In this document: positions 1 to 10,725 of the stretch, piece after piece | Layout of the letters: each line of letters begins with the position of its first letter | Position numbering within the stretch: position 1 is the stretch's first letter | Source of the DNA: Kuschelorhynchus macadamiae | Lineage: Eukaryota; Arthropoda; Insecta; Coleoptera; Curculionidae | Reading direction: 5' to 3' | NCBI GenBank assembly: GCA_030620095.1 | Contig: JAUTXW010003372.1 | Coordinates: forward strand, 225,001 to 289,000 | DNA length: 64,000 bases | The notes under the pieces: generated by a model | What the model saw: only the letters and a program-made list of their open reading frames with translations | Told to the model about the DNA's origin: nothing | The model's database searches: none | Position numbers and translations under genes: made by a program

Positions 1-27
<27 letters not shown>
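1..27. repeat. AT-dinucleotide microsatellite (window edge)
   Basis: Uninterrupted alternating AT at the window edge, so its true length is unknown. A second, longer AT tract closes the window at 63729-63837. Confidence 0.9.
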
Positions 28-32
<5 letters not shown>

Positions 33-823
33 TGTATGTTGTAGGGGTCATCTCTAGACACCCCATGCGGTTTTGCTAGATTGTGCACAATTTCCCTAAA
101 CTTAGGAAAAATGTAGACATTGCAAGGTCGCACCCCGGTATGCTACAACTTATATATCACACAGGTAAATCCTTATATCTGATTTGCAATCAGTCAAAAC
201 ATGTCGATATTCTCTAGATTTTGCTAGGTGATACAACAATTTAGCTAAATACAATGATGCCTGTATCAAACATACCACATACGGATTATGAATTAATAAT
301 CTACTGGAAATTGGGCATTTTTCCTTAATATTGATATTTATTTCATTGAATAAAACCTTTATTTGTTAGAAAGATTTAACAAATACTAATATAATTATCT
401 TGCGAAATATTGGGCTTATGAATTTTTAATATTATATAATGCCCAATTCAACTCTCACTTTACACTTTTTGTATTATTATTTGTATTAAGTGTGGAATAG
501 ATTACATGAATAAAACATTTTTAAATACGACAATCCGTGTTGATGTAGAGTTAAAATCGTCGATTAATCCAAACCGTCAAGTGGGTCTCGAAAAAATGTC
601 TAGAACGACTATAAAACACATCGTTCGCAATACAACAAAGCTTTCTGGCACTTATGCAACAAGTACGTCTTTACAAAGGGCTTACTGGTTGGTTCAAAAA
701 GGAAATATTATTTTGAGAAGAGAGGTTAATTCAAGAAGTTTTATTTTTCAGTAGTAATCAGTCAATCGATTACATTTTCTTCTCAGCTTGCCTTTATTTT
801 AATCAGATATTAATTACTAAATA
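28..823. other. no recognised gene
   Basis: AT-rich sequence in which I recognise nothing. An 82-codon open frame at 506-754 (+) matches no family I know, and its codon usage does not distinguish it from chance. It is not called as a gene. Confidence 0.5.
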
Positions 824-887
824 ATCATGGTCCTTGGGTTTAGATCCTGTCAAATTGGAGCTACTTTCCGACGTTTTTCCTGCATGA

Positions 888-914
888 AGATCCCTGATGA
901 TGGATCAGGGATCT
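888..914. repeat. 11-bp perfect hairpin inside the 5' inverted pseudo-LTR of A1
   Basis: AGATCCCTGAT is followed by a 5-nt spacer and its exact reverse complement. The arm is the stem I and core segment of the family-A hammerhead motif (compare 2815-2825). Both orientations of that segment are fused here, which suggests recombination between inverted terminal repeats or a template jump. Confidence 0.8.
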
Positions 915-1100
915 TCACTACACGAGATCAAAACACTAAAGGGGCTCCGACGAGCGGAGTTCAAGTAGTCAAACCGAACCTGCGATTGGTTTCCACTCAG
1001 GATGTAGAACGTGGCTCGCGTCTCTATTCAAATTTTCATTGTTTGATTATTTTAATAGACTCTCTCATCTTCCTTTCTCAATCACTAATCATGTGTCTCG

Positions 1101-2759
1101 ATGAGTGCTGATGTTCAGCGACAGCAGTTGAACATTTTTTTTGGTAAATATTTACTTACACTTACTATTGCCGATTTTGATGATTTTTGGTACACCGGTA
1201 GATTTTCAGACGATGATAACGAATCCAAAGTTGTTGAAGCTATTGAAGCCGCGATCAGAACATTACCAGTGGAGCAAGCCGATGAAGTCAGGTATGAGAC
1301 AGCGAGGATCATTAAGAATTCAAAACCACCGAAATCAAATCTCTCCGCAATCGAAAAAACAGCGATGAAAACCTTAAATGAAAATGCAGACATCCTGGTC
1401 CTTCCAGTAGATAAAGGCAATACCACAGTCATCATTGACAGAACGGAATACGTGGAAAAGGTAACGCAACTTTTGGACACCAACACCTGTAGTGTTATGT
1501 AGGTAGACCTACAAATAGAATAGAAACCATTCAAGCCAAGCAGCTCTAAGATTTCCACGTTCTACGGTCTTCCCAAGATACACAAGAATAATGTACCACT
1601 TCGACCAATCGTCAGTGCAATATACTAGTGCCTACATACAAATTAGATACATATTTTTCAAATTTTCTTAATCCATTTACCGGAAAAACACATTCTTTTA
1701 TAAAAAAAACTGCACATTTCGTGGAAAAACTTAAGTCAATCCAGTTGGATCCCGAAGAAATTTTGGTCAGTTTTAATGTAGAATTACTATACACAAATGT
1801 TCCTGTTAACGAATGAATTTCCATTATATCTTTTTATGAGCAAAAGTCTGGGGCAACTATGGGATGTCCTCTATCACCTGTGGTGCCGAATATCTTTATG
1901 GAGGCCTTTGAGAATATTGCTTTAACATCCGCTCCACTAAAACCAATACACTGGTTCAGATATGTAAATAATACTGTTGTAGTTTAATTTCATGGACAGG
2001 AAAATCTCCTCATATTTCTGGACCACCTTAATCAACAACAGCATAATTTTAAATTCGCAGTGGAAATTGAATCTATTCCTTTTCTAGGTATATTTGCTCA
2101 AATCAAGGAAAATGGTACTTTAGAACAGTCTATGTATAGAAAACCGACGCATACAAATAGATACTTAAATGTATATTCCCAACACCACCCAGCAGAAAAG
2201 AAATCGGATATTAACTCACTAGTATTTAGAGCCATGTCGAAAGCTGACCGAAGCTCCGAGAGGAAATGGCTATTGCACTGAAGATATCACGCGTTCATTT
2301 AAAAAATATAGGAATCCAACTCCGCGGAAGGAAAATGATAAGGAACCACCATTAGGTAGTGTTGTTCTTTCCTACATATATGGTACTACAGATAAAATAG
2401 GAACATTACTTCGGCGGTCTAACATACGTACAATCTTCAATACACATCAGAAGATTGGACAATGCTAGCGAGCCCTGAAAGATGTTGTATATTTTCAAAC
2501 AGAAGGCATATATAAAATTCCTTGCTCCTGTGGAGAAGTGTATGTGGGAGAAACAGGACGCTCAATATGCACTAGACATAGGGAACATGAAGGATGTATT
2601 AAAAAGAAACAAATTTTTCAATCTACTCTAGCTGAACACCAGCATACCATACCACTAGCATCGGTTCCCAGTTTTTACCAAAACGAAAAATTAGAGAATC
2701 TATTGAAATTTTTAAACATACGCACGTGGAAACCGATCCGGGTTCGGAGAGTATAAGTC
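1101..2759 (+). pseudogene. Penelope-like RT/GIY-YIG endonuclease, broken
   Basis: The order is that of a PLE protein. An N-terminal region (1101-1502) contains the PLE-type LPVDKGNTTVIID block. Then come FYGLPKIHK near 1560 in another frame, a segment at 1628-1816 ending in a stop, and a GATMGCPLSPVV block near 1853. The catalytic YVDD position reads YVNN at 1961-1972. A distal RT segment follows at 2060-2281, then a GIY-YIG endonuclease segment from about 2500 with YVGETGR near 2540. An internal deletion around 1815-1840 removes RT sequence. Stops, frameshifts and the lost catalytic aspartates make this copy dead. Confidence 0.85.
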
Positions 2760-2816
2760 GGGTAAAAAAGCTCATCTGAATCTCTCCGAACTCATTGAGT
2801 GTTCCGTGGAGTAAAG

Positions 2817-2859
2817 ATCCCTGATGATGCCTCGTGCAATCGAAGGCGAAACGTCGGAT
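2817..2859 (+). ncRNA. hammerhead-ribozyme motif in the PLE-A1 3' pseudo-LTR
   Basis: Stem I is ATCC (2817-2820) with GGAT (2856-2859). The core CTGATGA lies at 2821-2827. Stem II is GCCTCG/CGaAGGC with a TGCAAT loop, then GAA at 2848-2850. A minimal two-base stem III (AC/GT) leads to the expected cleavage position after C2855. Hammerheads with very short stem III in PLE terminal repeats are established knowledge. Odd point: an extra T (2828) separates the core from stem II. Activity is inferred only. Confidence 0.75.
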
Positions 2860-2962
2860 AGTTATTTTAATTTGACACAGTCTAATCTTAAGAACCATGT
2901 TTGGTTAATTGACCAAAGCCGTAAAAGGTTTCGTTCTATGTTAATCCAAAGTCAGTCGGTGA

Positions 2963-3181
2963 CGTTTTGTTTCCGAGATATCCGCCACCAAAGTTCACAA
3001 TCTTATATACCCAGTTTTTCACCTTCATTTCTGCGTCCTTCAGCAATTCTTACAAATCATATTAAATTTATGACTTTATATTTCTCAAAAATCACATCAA
3101 TAAAATTGTATCTGTCAACTTCTATTTTTATTAGGGAATAGATTGTGAACTTTGATGGTAGATATCTCGGAAACGAAACCT
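2963..3181. repeat. short inverted-repeat element (MITE-like)
   Basis: About 40 bp at 2963-3003 (starting GTTTTGTTTCCGAGATATC) recur in reverse complement at 3140-3180, with about 136 bp between them. The arms are imperfect. There is no coding capacity. This is consistent with a small non-autonomous DNA element; no family could be assigned. Confidence 0.6.
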
Positions 3182-3636
3182 TGCCGAAAAAAAGTGACTT
3201 CGGATTCGTTCGTAAGAAAAGATTTACCATTTTTTTTTTACTTATACACCTTTCATGTTTCTTAAGCATAGTAGACACAAACCGCCCAGTTTCTCTATAC
3301 AGAGTGCAAGAAAAGTCTGAGTGTGCGCTAATATACCGAGTACTGGTAAAGCTAAAGAGTTTAAAATTTGAAAGTTGCATGTGTACCAACAAATCGACAT
3401 TTTTGGGTTTTTAAGCTTTTTCTGTTCCTTTTGGAGGGATGGCGGGAGGAGCTTGAACTTTTGAATTTTAAATGCAACCCTATATCTAATTTTACCATAT
3501 TTTGGTGGCCTTTAATACATACAAATTTCTAAGCAAACCGGAGGTTGCCACGTCAACCCGCTTTCGAATAGGAAAGGCATGAGAAAGAAGTAAAACATAA
3601 AAAATTAAATGTCGTCTGAATCAAATTTTAAATTTA
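3182..3636. other. no recognised gene
   Basis: The open frames on both strands here (3057-3414) have no recognisable motif. Nothing else seen. Confidence 0.45.
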
Positions 3637-3670
3637 CAGTACGTTTAAAAAAAAAATTTTAAACGTACTG
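3637..3670. repeat. 14-bp perfect hairpin at a PLE truncation point
   Basis: CAGTACGTTTAAAA is followed by six A residues and the exact reverse complement. The inner arm runs straight into the GIY-YIG coding end of the minus-strand PLE-B copy, so the hairpin marks its truncated 3' end. A snap-back priming event would explain it (inference). Confidence 0.8.
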
Positions 3671-4900
3671 CCTGTTTGTCCAATATAAAATGTTGAACAG
3701 CATCCACTATTTAACTTATAAACACCGGATTTCATTCTGTTTTTTTATTTTCGTCTTGTTAGTCCTAAAAGCAACAGTTTTTAACAAGTTAGCAATATTT
3801 GATAACATTTTTCCTGTATAAGAATGTATGAAATTGAGTATTTTCTTTGAAATGCTTTTTTACATTATTTATTACTATTTTGTCTATGACATTTTCATGA
3901 TAACCGTTATTAACTGCTATTTGTTTTATTGTATTTCACTCTTTAGCATAAATTGTATCGCTTAGAGATACGTTGATCAATCTATGAACATAACTATTAT
4001 ATGCTGATATTTTATGTGCAAAGGATGATTAGAAGTATTTTGTATTGTAATGTCTTGTTGTGTTAATTATTATTAATAGTCTAAGTCTAAGAAATTAATT
4101 TCTTTATTTTCTAATTCAACTGTACAATTTATATTTTTGTGTTGGTTATTTATATAATCTAAAAATGATTGTAATTGTCTGTCGGTACCAGTAAAACATG
4201 CTAATATATCATCAACATACCTATACCAATAAATGAAATTTTTACTAGGGGAATATTCAAGAATTTAGTTTCTAAATTGTCCATAAATATCGCGGCTAAA
4301 ATTGAACTTGAAGGATTTCCCATAATTAAACCTTCGTTACTTATATATAGTCTCGTTAATTTCAAAATAATTTTTATTATAACAAACAAAACAAACTATT
4401 GTAAATTAGATTAACATTATTTTTTATAAGAAGTTCTTCAACTAATAGTATAATATCAGATGGCTGTACACTAGGAAATACATTTTGAACATCAAAATAT
4501 ATCAGTTTGGCGTTACTTGGAATAGTTAAATTGTTGATTTTTATCTATTCATTGAAAACTATTTGTTTATACTGTATTTAAGTCTAAAATACAATATATA
4601 GAAAGAACTACTGCTGGTGCTGAAATATAGGATACAACTGGTCTAATTGGCACATCATTTTTAAGTAACTTAATGAAAGAGTATAATTTAAGGCCATTTG
4701 ATATTTCTATTTTCGATAGATATGTTAAGATCTTTAACTACATTTTCCTAGTTTTTGGAAAAGTTCTGTCGAATCAATATTAATTTTTTCAAACTTATCA
4801 GAACTTAAAAAGTTGAATATTTTAGAAATATATTGATTTTTGTTCATAGCTGTAATAGTGTTTCCTTACAAATATTATATTCAATAGTTGATAAAAGTAA
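3657..4900 (-). mobile_element. Penelope-like element, family B, minus-strand copy (broken)
   Basis: Read on the minus strand: RT fragments including the EGLIMGNP block (4201-4389) and an intact YVDD codon run (reverse complement of 4208-4219), then a GIY-YIG start with YIGQTGR near 3670-3740. Multiple stops and frameshifts. The 3' end stops inside the endonuclease domain. It lies head-to-head with a plus-strand copy of the same family beginning near 4945. Confidence 0.75.
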
Positions 4901-4944
4901 CATATAAATAGCTTTCAATTAATATGTAAAATCAATAATTTAAC

Positions 4945-6215
4945 TATTCCAACTAATGCCAAACTGATATCCATTGAGGTTCAAAATGTATTCCCGAGTA
5001 TACCATCATCTGATGTTATACTATTAGTTGAAGAACTTCGTACAAAAAATAATGTTTGTACAAATTATAAACAGGACATCTTAGAGGCCTTGTCGACCTG
5101 TATATTAAAATTATTTTGAATTTAACTAGACTATGTATATAAGTAAGAAAGGTTTAAAAATAGGAAACCCTTTAAGCCCAATTTTAGCCGAGATGTTTAT
5201 GGACCATTTAAAAACTAAAATTCTTGAATATTCTTTTGTAAAAATTTCATTTATTGGTTTAGGTATGTTGATGATATATTAGCATGTTTTGCTGGTACTG
5301 ACAGACAAATAAATCAATTTTTAGATTATATAAATAACCTAAACAAAAATATAATTGTTAGACTTAACAATAACTATTAAGAATAATAAATAACACAAGT
5401 TTCACATTTCCCATAAGACATCTCATACAAAAACTACAATACAAAATACTTCTAATAATCCTTTTGCACATACAGTAGCAGCACATAATAGTTTTGTTCA
5501 TAAATTGATCAACATAACTCTAAGCAATAAAAGTCATACTAAAGAGTTAAATACTAATAAGACAAATAGCGGTTAATAACGGTTATCATGAAAATCTCAT
5601 AGGCGAAATAGTAAAACAGAAACAACATAGAAAACAGTACAGTTAGTTTATCTTACTAATAACTTTAAAGAAAATACTCAATTTCATACTTTCCCTTATA
5701 CAGGAAATTATTATTATTTTAAAACAGTTTTCTTTTAAATAAAGGTGCAATTGTTGCTTTTAAGACTAACAATAGCCTTGTTAGATATATAAAAACCAAT
5801 AAGACGAAAACCAAAAAAAACAGAGTAAATCCGGTGTTTACAAGTTAAATTGTGGAACCTGTTCAAAATTTTATATTGGACCCACAGGCAGAACGTCAAA
5901 ATGTGCATAAATGTTACAGAAAGCATAAAGGTAATTCCAATTACTTTAAAGATTTAAATTAGGGAAACTATTTTTTCGGTGAGAACTTTAAAATTTTATA
6001 TGTAAAACAAAGAAGTAAACATTTAATTTACTAGAAAGTATGGAAATAAACAAACATAAAAATAACAACACATTATTAAATGATCAACTAGACCTAAATA
6101 GTTCCCAATTGTTAATTCTTTATTAAGCTATAACCAAAACACCCAGAACATTTTATCTGTGTTACACTTTTATTTATTAAGACCTAACATGTGATGAAGC
6201 CACTGTGTTGGCGTA
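4945..6215 (+). mobile_element. Penelope-like element, family B, plus-strand copy (broken)
   Basis: Starts with an RT segment homologous to the reverse complement of 4440-4520 (shared block ending GTTGAAGAACTT). YVDD codons lie at 5264-5275 and a GIY-YIG start (KSGVYKLNCG, then YIGPTGR) near 5835-5905. A C-terminal MEINKHKNN block follows near 6040. All frames carry stops. A decayed hammerhead-like motif lies near its 3' end (6191-6215). The 5' part of RT is absent. Confidence 0.75.
6191..6215 (+). ncRNA. decayed hammerhead-like motif, PLE family B
   Basis: GTGATGA, an extra A, a 4-bp stem GCCA/TGGC with loop CTGTGT, then GTA where GAA is expected. The position at the PLE 3' end and the layout match the intact motifs of families A and C. 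The core is mutated (first C, and GAA), so it is probably inactive. Confidence 0.35.
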
Positions 6216-6269
6216 TTTATTTGGATTTTTTAATTTTTTTTTTAACATATTAAGTGGAGATTTTAAACA

Positions 6270-6830
6270 AATGTTTCCATTTACTTGGTTCAACGAATTA
6301 ACCAAAAAAGCTATCAAAGAAAGAAAAGCCCCATTTTGGTCAAAAACCATCAACTATCATTATTCCCACATTGTACAATAAATTTGAAGCCTCTATCAAA
6401 TAAAGTGTAATACTGCTCAAAACTTAAATAAATCCCTATTAAAAGTTAATCAGAACAATACGAGAGCTCTGAAATTGGCTTCGCTCACGAAGCTACAAAC
6501 GTTATTAGAAATAATACCTTAGATAAGGAAGTTATTTCTGACTAATTGGGTAGAAAAATTGTGAGCCAATTCTGGTAGTAAATAAAAGTGTATCGCCTTT
6601 CGAGAAACTTTAACACGTTTTAGCGGAATCACATAATTTGTTGTATACGTGAACCGCGACCTACAAGATTTACGCAATAACATGTTTTAATAACCAGAGC
6701 ATCTCTGGTAATTAACTAAGGATCATTTGAAACGAAAGCGCCTCTTAATCTGGGAGTTAATGAACAGCATTTGTACCTTTTAACAAAATTGCTTTATTTT
6801 TACCCGACTGTACATACAAAGGTGGGTAAT
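6270..6830 (+). pseudogene. possible LINE linker fragment
   Basis: A plus-strand frame from about 6270 reads WFNELTKKAIKERKAPFW, resembling the region between endonuclease and RT of insect LINEs. Stops follow within about 40 codons, and the rest up to 6830 has no identifiable coding. Weak call from one block only. Confidence 0.3.
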
Positions 6831-7189
6831 TTTTTTATTGATTTTTAGTAATAATAAACGTCTTTTATTAAGCAGCGTTACAATATTTTTACAGAGGCAA
6901 ATAAAAATGATTATTGATTAGATTAAGTTGTAAAAAGAGAGAGACTAAATCGGTTCTGGCGAAGTCTAGCTGAACCAAGTAACGAAGTGTCCATCCCTTA
7001 AGTAAACTACAATTGTATAAATTCTTAGATAGCATTATTTTATAATTTTTACTAAATTTATTGAGCGTTTTAGATAGTGTATTAAAGAAGACTTGAAAAG
7101 ATTAAAGGTTAGAACTAGTAAGAATGTATAAAACAAGGATCTGGCAGAAATCCCCAGGCACCCCGCAGCACAGCACAGCAGACACCCGT

Positions 7190-9660
7190 CTACAACAGAG
7201 TCTACAACCCACCAGCTTGCCGACTTAACAGATTAATACGCAGTTTATATTTAAATGTGTTTATGTTGAACAGTTTAAATTCTTCTGGCAAAGAATTATA
7301 GAAACTAATCGCGTTAAAGGAAAAGCTTCTCTTAAACGTTGAGGTTTTATGTTGTGACATTGTGAACTTGTTTTTAAACCTTATATTTCTACTATGAATA
7401 TTATTTCTAGGAATAAATTTATTTTTAAGTAAATTCGACGAGTTTACAGATTTTAATGTTTTATGAACAAAATTACCGAGGTGATGAAGTCGACGATTAT
7501 TCATGTCGAGCCATTTGCAAGTTTAAAAATTAGTCTACAGCACGAATTTTAAACTTTTTGAATTCCATATTTTTCTGCTTCGTATAGACAAGGGCCCTAT
7601 AAAAAATCGCAGTACGTAGAATGTGATAGAACTAAGCTTTCACAAAGCATTTTTTTAATATCGAAACTTAGTATATGTCTGTTAGTGTATATTAATGTTA
7701 AAGAGTTAAATGCTTTTTTTATCAGATTTTTTATATGTTGAGTGACACGTAAATTTTCATCTATAACTAATCCCAGATTTTTTGCATATGGGGTAAACTT
7801 TAATGGAATATTGTTGATATGTAGATTTAGTTCATTTTTTACAATATCAATTTTAGCTTTACTGCCAATACAAACCAGTTTAGACTTGTCAGAATTCAAT
7901 TTTAGTTTGTGTTCTTTAGATAATATATTAATGCGCTCCAGGTCGGTCTCTGTTAATATTTATTGAAGCTTCGTTGATATTTAGGTGGCTAAACGAATAG
8001 TAAAGCGGGGTGTCGTCAGCATATGCTTGTATTTTACAGTGAGGCGGGGAAGTTATAATTTCTATAGTGTAAATTATAAATAGTAATGGGTATAAAACAA
8101 AGCCCTCAGGTACACCAGTATGTATGTTTAAACTACTGGATTCAGTGTTATCGTACACGATTTTTGACAACGGTTACTTAAAAATGAGTTTATTAATTTC
8201 ACCGAGTTAGTATCAGATCCACAATATTTTAGTTTTGAACATAGATGCCTGTGATCTAATGTGTCGACTGCCTTTGAATAGCCCAGTAGGGCGAGCCGTC
8301 ATCATATGCTTTAATTACATCATCAAGTACCATGGTCAGAGCAGTGGCAGTGCTAAAATTTTTCCTAAAACCACACTAGAATACAGGAATTAGTTTTTTC
8401 TCTAGAAAGTAGTTAAAAATTTGCGTATAAAGAATTTTTTTTGAAAATTTTGGAGATGGTTGGCAAGATGCTTATAACCCGGTCAGAGTAATTTTTTTGG
8501 GTTATTAATTTTGGGGAAAGGTATACCTATAGCTGTTTTCCAGGTGATAGGTACGTAACTATTCTCAATAATGCTATTAATAATGTGGAAATAACGTGAT
8601 CAATAAAGGGACTGCATAACATTTTTCTGTGACGTCTGTGCCTTGTGCGTTTGTTGAAATGTTGTTCAGAAAGAAGTGTTTATCTTCCTCAGAAGCCAAC
8701 AAAAATTTAAAGTGAAATTCTGGGTTATGGGCTGGTAAATAATTTTATCACTGCAATAGTTTGATACGTTTTGAAAGAAAGAGGCAAAATATTTATTAAT
8801 TTCTTCTGGTTGTGAAATATTGTTGGGTAATGTATAAGTTTTGTTACGGCGAAAATTAGGTTCGCTTAGGGTTTTCCAAGTTCTCGCGGGATTATTATCC
8901 ATTGAGATATTTGTTTGACAGGTCATGTTACATCTTCTAGTAGCCGAAACTACTCGATTTCTGATAGTTTTGTATTCATTACGGTCTTGACGGAACTTTG
9001 TTCTTTTGTATTTCTGCCACGCTTTGTTTCTTATTTTTTTAACTTGCTTAATTTCTTCACTAATCCAGGGTGCCCTAGGTTGAGTGACCCTACACTGGAG
9101 TAAAGGTGCATGCCTGTCAAACAAAAAGCATTATTTTGTTGTCCAGATTACGTTCTCTAAAAAGATTCAAGGTAATTCATAAAATCGTGTTGAAAAAGTT
9201 GGTTATTAAAGCTTTTAAAGCATCTAAATTTAATTAGCACGTGGTTTGTTGGATTTAAGAATAAGTTAAACATAAACTAGATTATGATCTGAGATATTTT
9301 CGCATGAGATCGTGCCATGTCCTTCCAAGATATCCGTGTTGTTTATAAAAATTAGGTCAATTAGGATACTTGACTTTTCAGTCACCCTGGTAGGTTTATT
9401 TAATATTTGTAGGAGACCATAAGATTAGCCCGTATTAAGAATTGGATTATTTAAGTTAAAAAAGTTTACATTAAAGTCACATAAACACAGAAAAATATCG
9501 GATGTTGGAATCAGTTCACTTAGAATATTATCAAAGTCAGAAATATAACCATTAATGTTTGTATTAGGGGGTCTATAAAAAGTTCCTACAATAATTTTGA
9601 TATTACGTAACTCAATCTTAAGGAATATAAATTCTAAATTTATTTATTTATATTAAAGTC
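7190..9660 (-). mobile_element. LINE A: Jockey/CR1-group retrotransposon, 5'-truncated, broken
   Basis: In minus order: an endonuclease (exonuclease/endonuclease/phosphatase fold) C-terminal half at about 9600-9130 with GTFYRPPN, CDFNVNFF and ISDHNLV; a linker ORF (9124-8666) with DRHAPL and APWISEEIK; a reverse transcriptase segment (8170-7928) with YADD codons at 8012-8023; and a thumb/C-terminal region (7899-7597 and 7504-7202) ending in FYNSLPEEFK. Several stops and frameshifts separate the pieces. The 5' end stops inside the endonuclease, as is usual for LINE insertions. The 3' UTR below 7190 was not delimited. Similar in organisation to LINE D. Confidence 0.85.
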
Positions 9661-9803
9661 AAACCGAATCAAAGTTGGGTTTAAAAAGGTTCTGACATAA
9701 TTTTTATTTTTTTTATTTATTTATTCAAATTCTACAGAGAATGACTCCAATTGGCTGAGACTAGTCACATAGCAAACTTAACTTAAGTGTCAGAATTAAG
9801 ACT

Positions 9804-10184
9804 ATGAAAGATAAACCTGAATTTCTGTCAAAGTCGGGTGTTTATGCTTTGAGGTGTCGAGAGTGTCCTGCCACGTACATAGGACAGTCAGGACGAAAGA
9901 TCTCAACCAGGGTCCAAGAACACGTTCATTTGGTCAACAAACATAAAAATACAGATATCACAGAGACAAAATCAGCTTTCGCTAACCATCTTCTATCTAC
10001 AGGCCACCGATTTTCTACATCGGATGACGTAACAGTTATCCATGAATGTCAGAAGGGTAAAAAATTGGACCTTTTGGAGAAGATGGAAATAACCAAAGCT
10101 AAAAGGAGCCCTGTTTTATATTGCGTGAATGATATATTTAATTTTGAACCGAACCTCATCTTTAATAATTTACCTAACAACTAA
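9804..10184 (+). CDS. GIY-YIG endonuclease segment of a PLE (N-terminally truncated)
   Basis: An open 126-codon frame without stops. KSGVYALRC followed by TYIGQSGR gives the GIY-YIG nuclease signature, and an arginine and histidine follow in the STRVQEH block. The C-terminal block LLEKMEITKAK is typical of the end of PLE proteins. In the family this domain nicks target DNA for priming. The first ATG lies just before the domain, but the natural protein would begin far upstream in an RT that is absent here. It is therefore a remnant rather than a functional gene, though unusually well preserved. Confidence 0.75.
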   Translation: MKDKPEFLSKSGVYALRCRECPATYIGQSGRKISTRVQEHVHLVNKHKNTDITETKSAFANHLLSTGHRFSTSDDVTVIHECQKGKKLDLLEKMEITKAKRSPVLYCVNDIFNFEPNLIFNNLPNN

Positions 10185-10535
10185 AAACCCAAAACGAAAT
10201 ATTGTTATAGTCACGAATAGCAGTAAAACTATTATTCTTGCCTCTCACCCAGAATATACGGGTTCAAATCTCACCACTGCTATACCTCCTTTTTTAATTT
10301 TTCATTATTGTATTACTATCCTATTTATTTATAATTTAAGCATAAGGAGTTTTTATACATACATTTGTCCACATTTCGTTTCAGCCTCTTTCAGTATCCG
10401 TTGAACTATGTAATGTGATTGTTTGTTTACTGTTTTAACGTTGTATATGTGACGTGTTGTTTTATTTTAAAGGTACTATTTATTTATTTAATTTAAAGGC
10501 TTTTAGTTAGTAATTAGGATATATTTTTTCTGATA

Positions 10536-10573
10536 GGTCTGATGATGCCCGACCGGGCGAAACACGTGTAACC
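10536..10573 (+). ncRNA. hammerhead-ribozyme motif, PLE family C
   Basis: Stem I is GGT (10536-10538) with ACC (10571-10573). The core CTGATGA is at 10539-10545, followed by one extra T. Stem II is GCCC/GGGC with loop GACC, then GAA (10559-10561). Stem III is ACAC/GTGT with no loop, and the cleavage position is A10570. A loopless palindromic stem III cannot close in one molecule but can pair between two, so a dimeric ribozyme is expected (inference). It lies about 350 bp after the GIY-YIG ORF, where PLE ribozymes are known to occur. Confidence 0.75.
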
Positions 10574-10689
10574 AGTTTTATTTTATTATAAACTTTGACT
10601 GAGACCGAGACTTAGCGTCTGTTTATTGTTTAATTATGTCTACGTTTTTCGATACTATTGAGTCAACTTAGTTGTAGCCTAGTAGTATA

Positions 10690-10725
10690 TGATAATAATA
10701 ATATTAATAATAATAATAATAATAC
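10690..10725. repeat. (AAT)n tract, likely 3' tail of LINE C
   Basis: An imperfect AAT/ATT trinucleotide run exactly at the 3' boundary of the minus-strand LINE C. LINEs of this group often end in short simple repeats rather than poly(A). Confidence 0.7.

Larger units (their letters stand above)
824..2944 (+). mobile_element. Penelope-like element, family A, copy A1
   Basis: The body encodes decayed Penelope-type reverse transcriptase and GIY-YIG endonuclease on the plus strand. The 3' end (about 2720-2944) matches the 3' end of copy A2 (44180-44368), up to the shared stretch ending TTCTATGTTAA. The 5' end (824-960) is the same terminal sequence in reverse orientation, so the copy is bounded by inverted pseudo-LTRs, as in A2. 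The 5' repeat is more decayed than the 3' one. No clear target-site duplication was found. PLEs are retroelements that copy RNA at a nicked target site. Confidence 0.85.
9785..10680 (+). mobile_element. Penelope-like element, family C, 3' part
   Basis: A severely 5'-truncated PLE: only the GIY-YIG endonuclease segment (9804-10184), a 350-bp 3' UTR and a hammerhead motif (10536-10573) remain. Both ends are approximate. It sits between the 5' truncation of LINE A and the 3' tail of LINE C. Confidence 0.75.

Noticed and set aside
9719..9784. LINE tail resembling the one at 55363-55430
   Set aside because: Only about 40 bases of low-complexity similarity (TTATTTATTCA and CTACAGA); too little to call a separate element.
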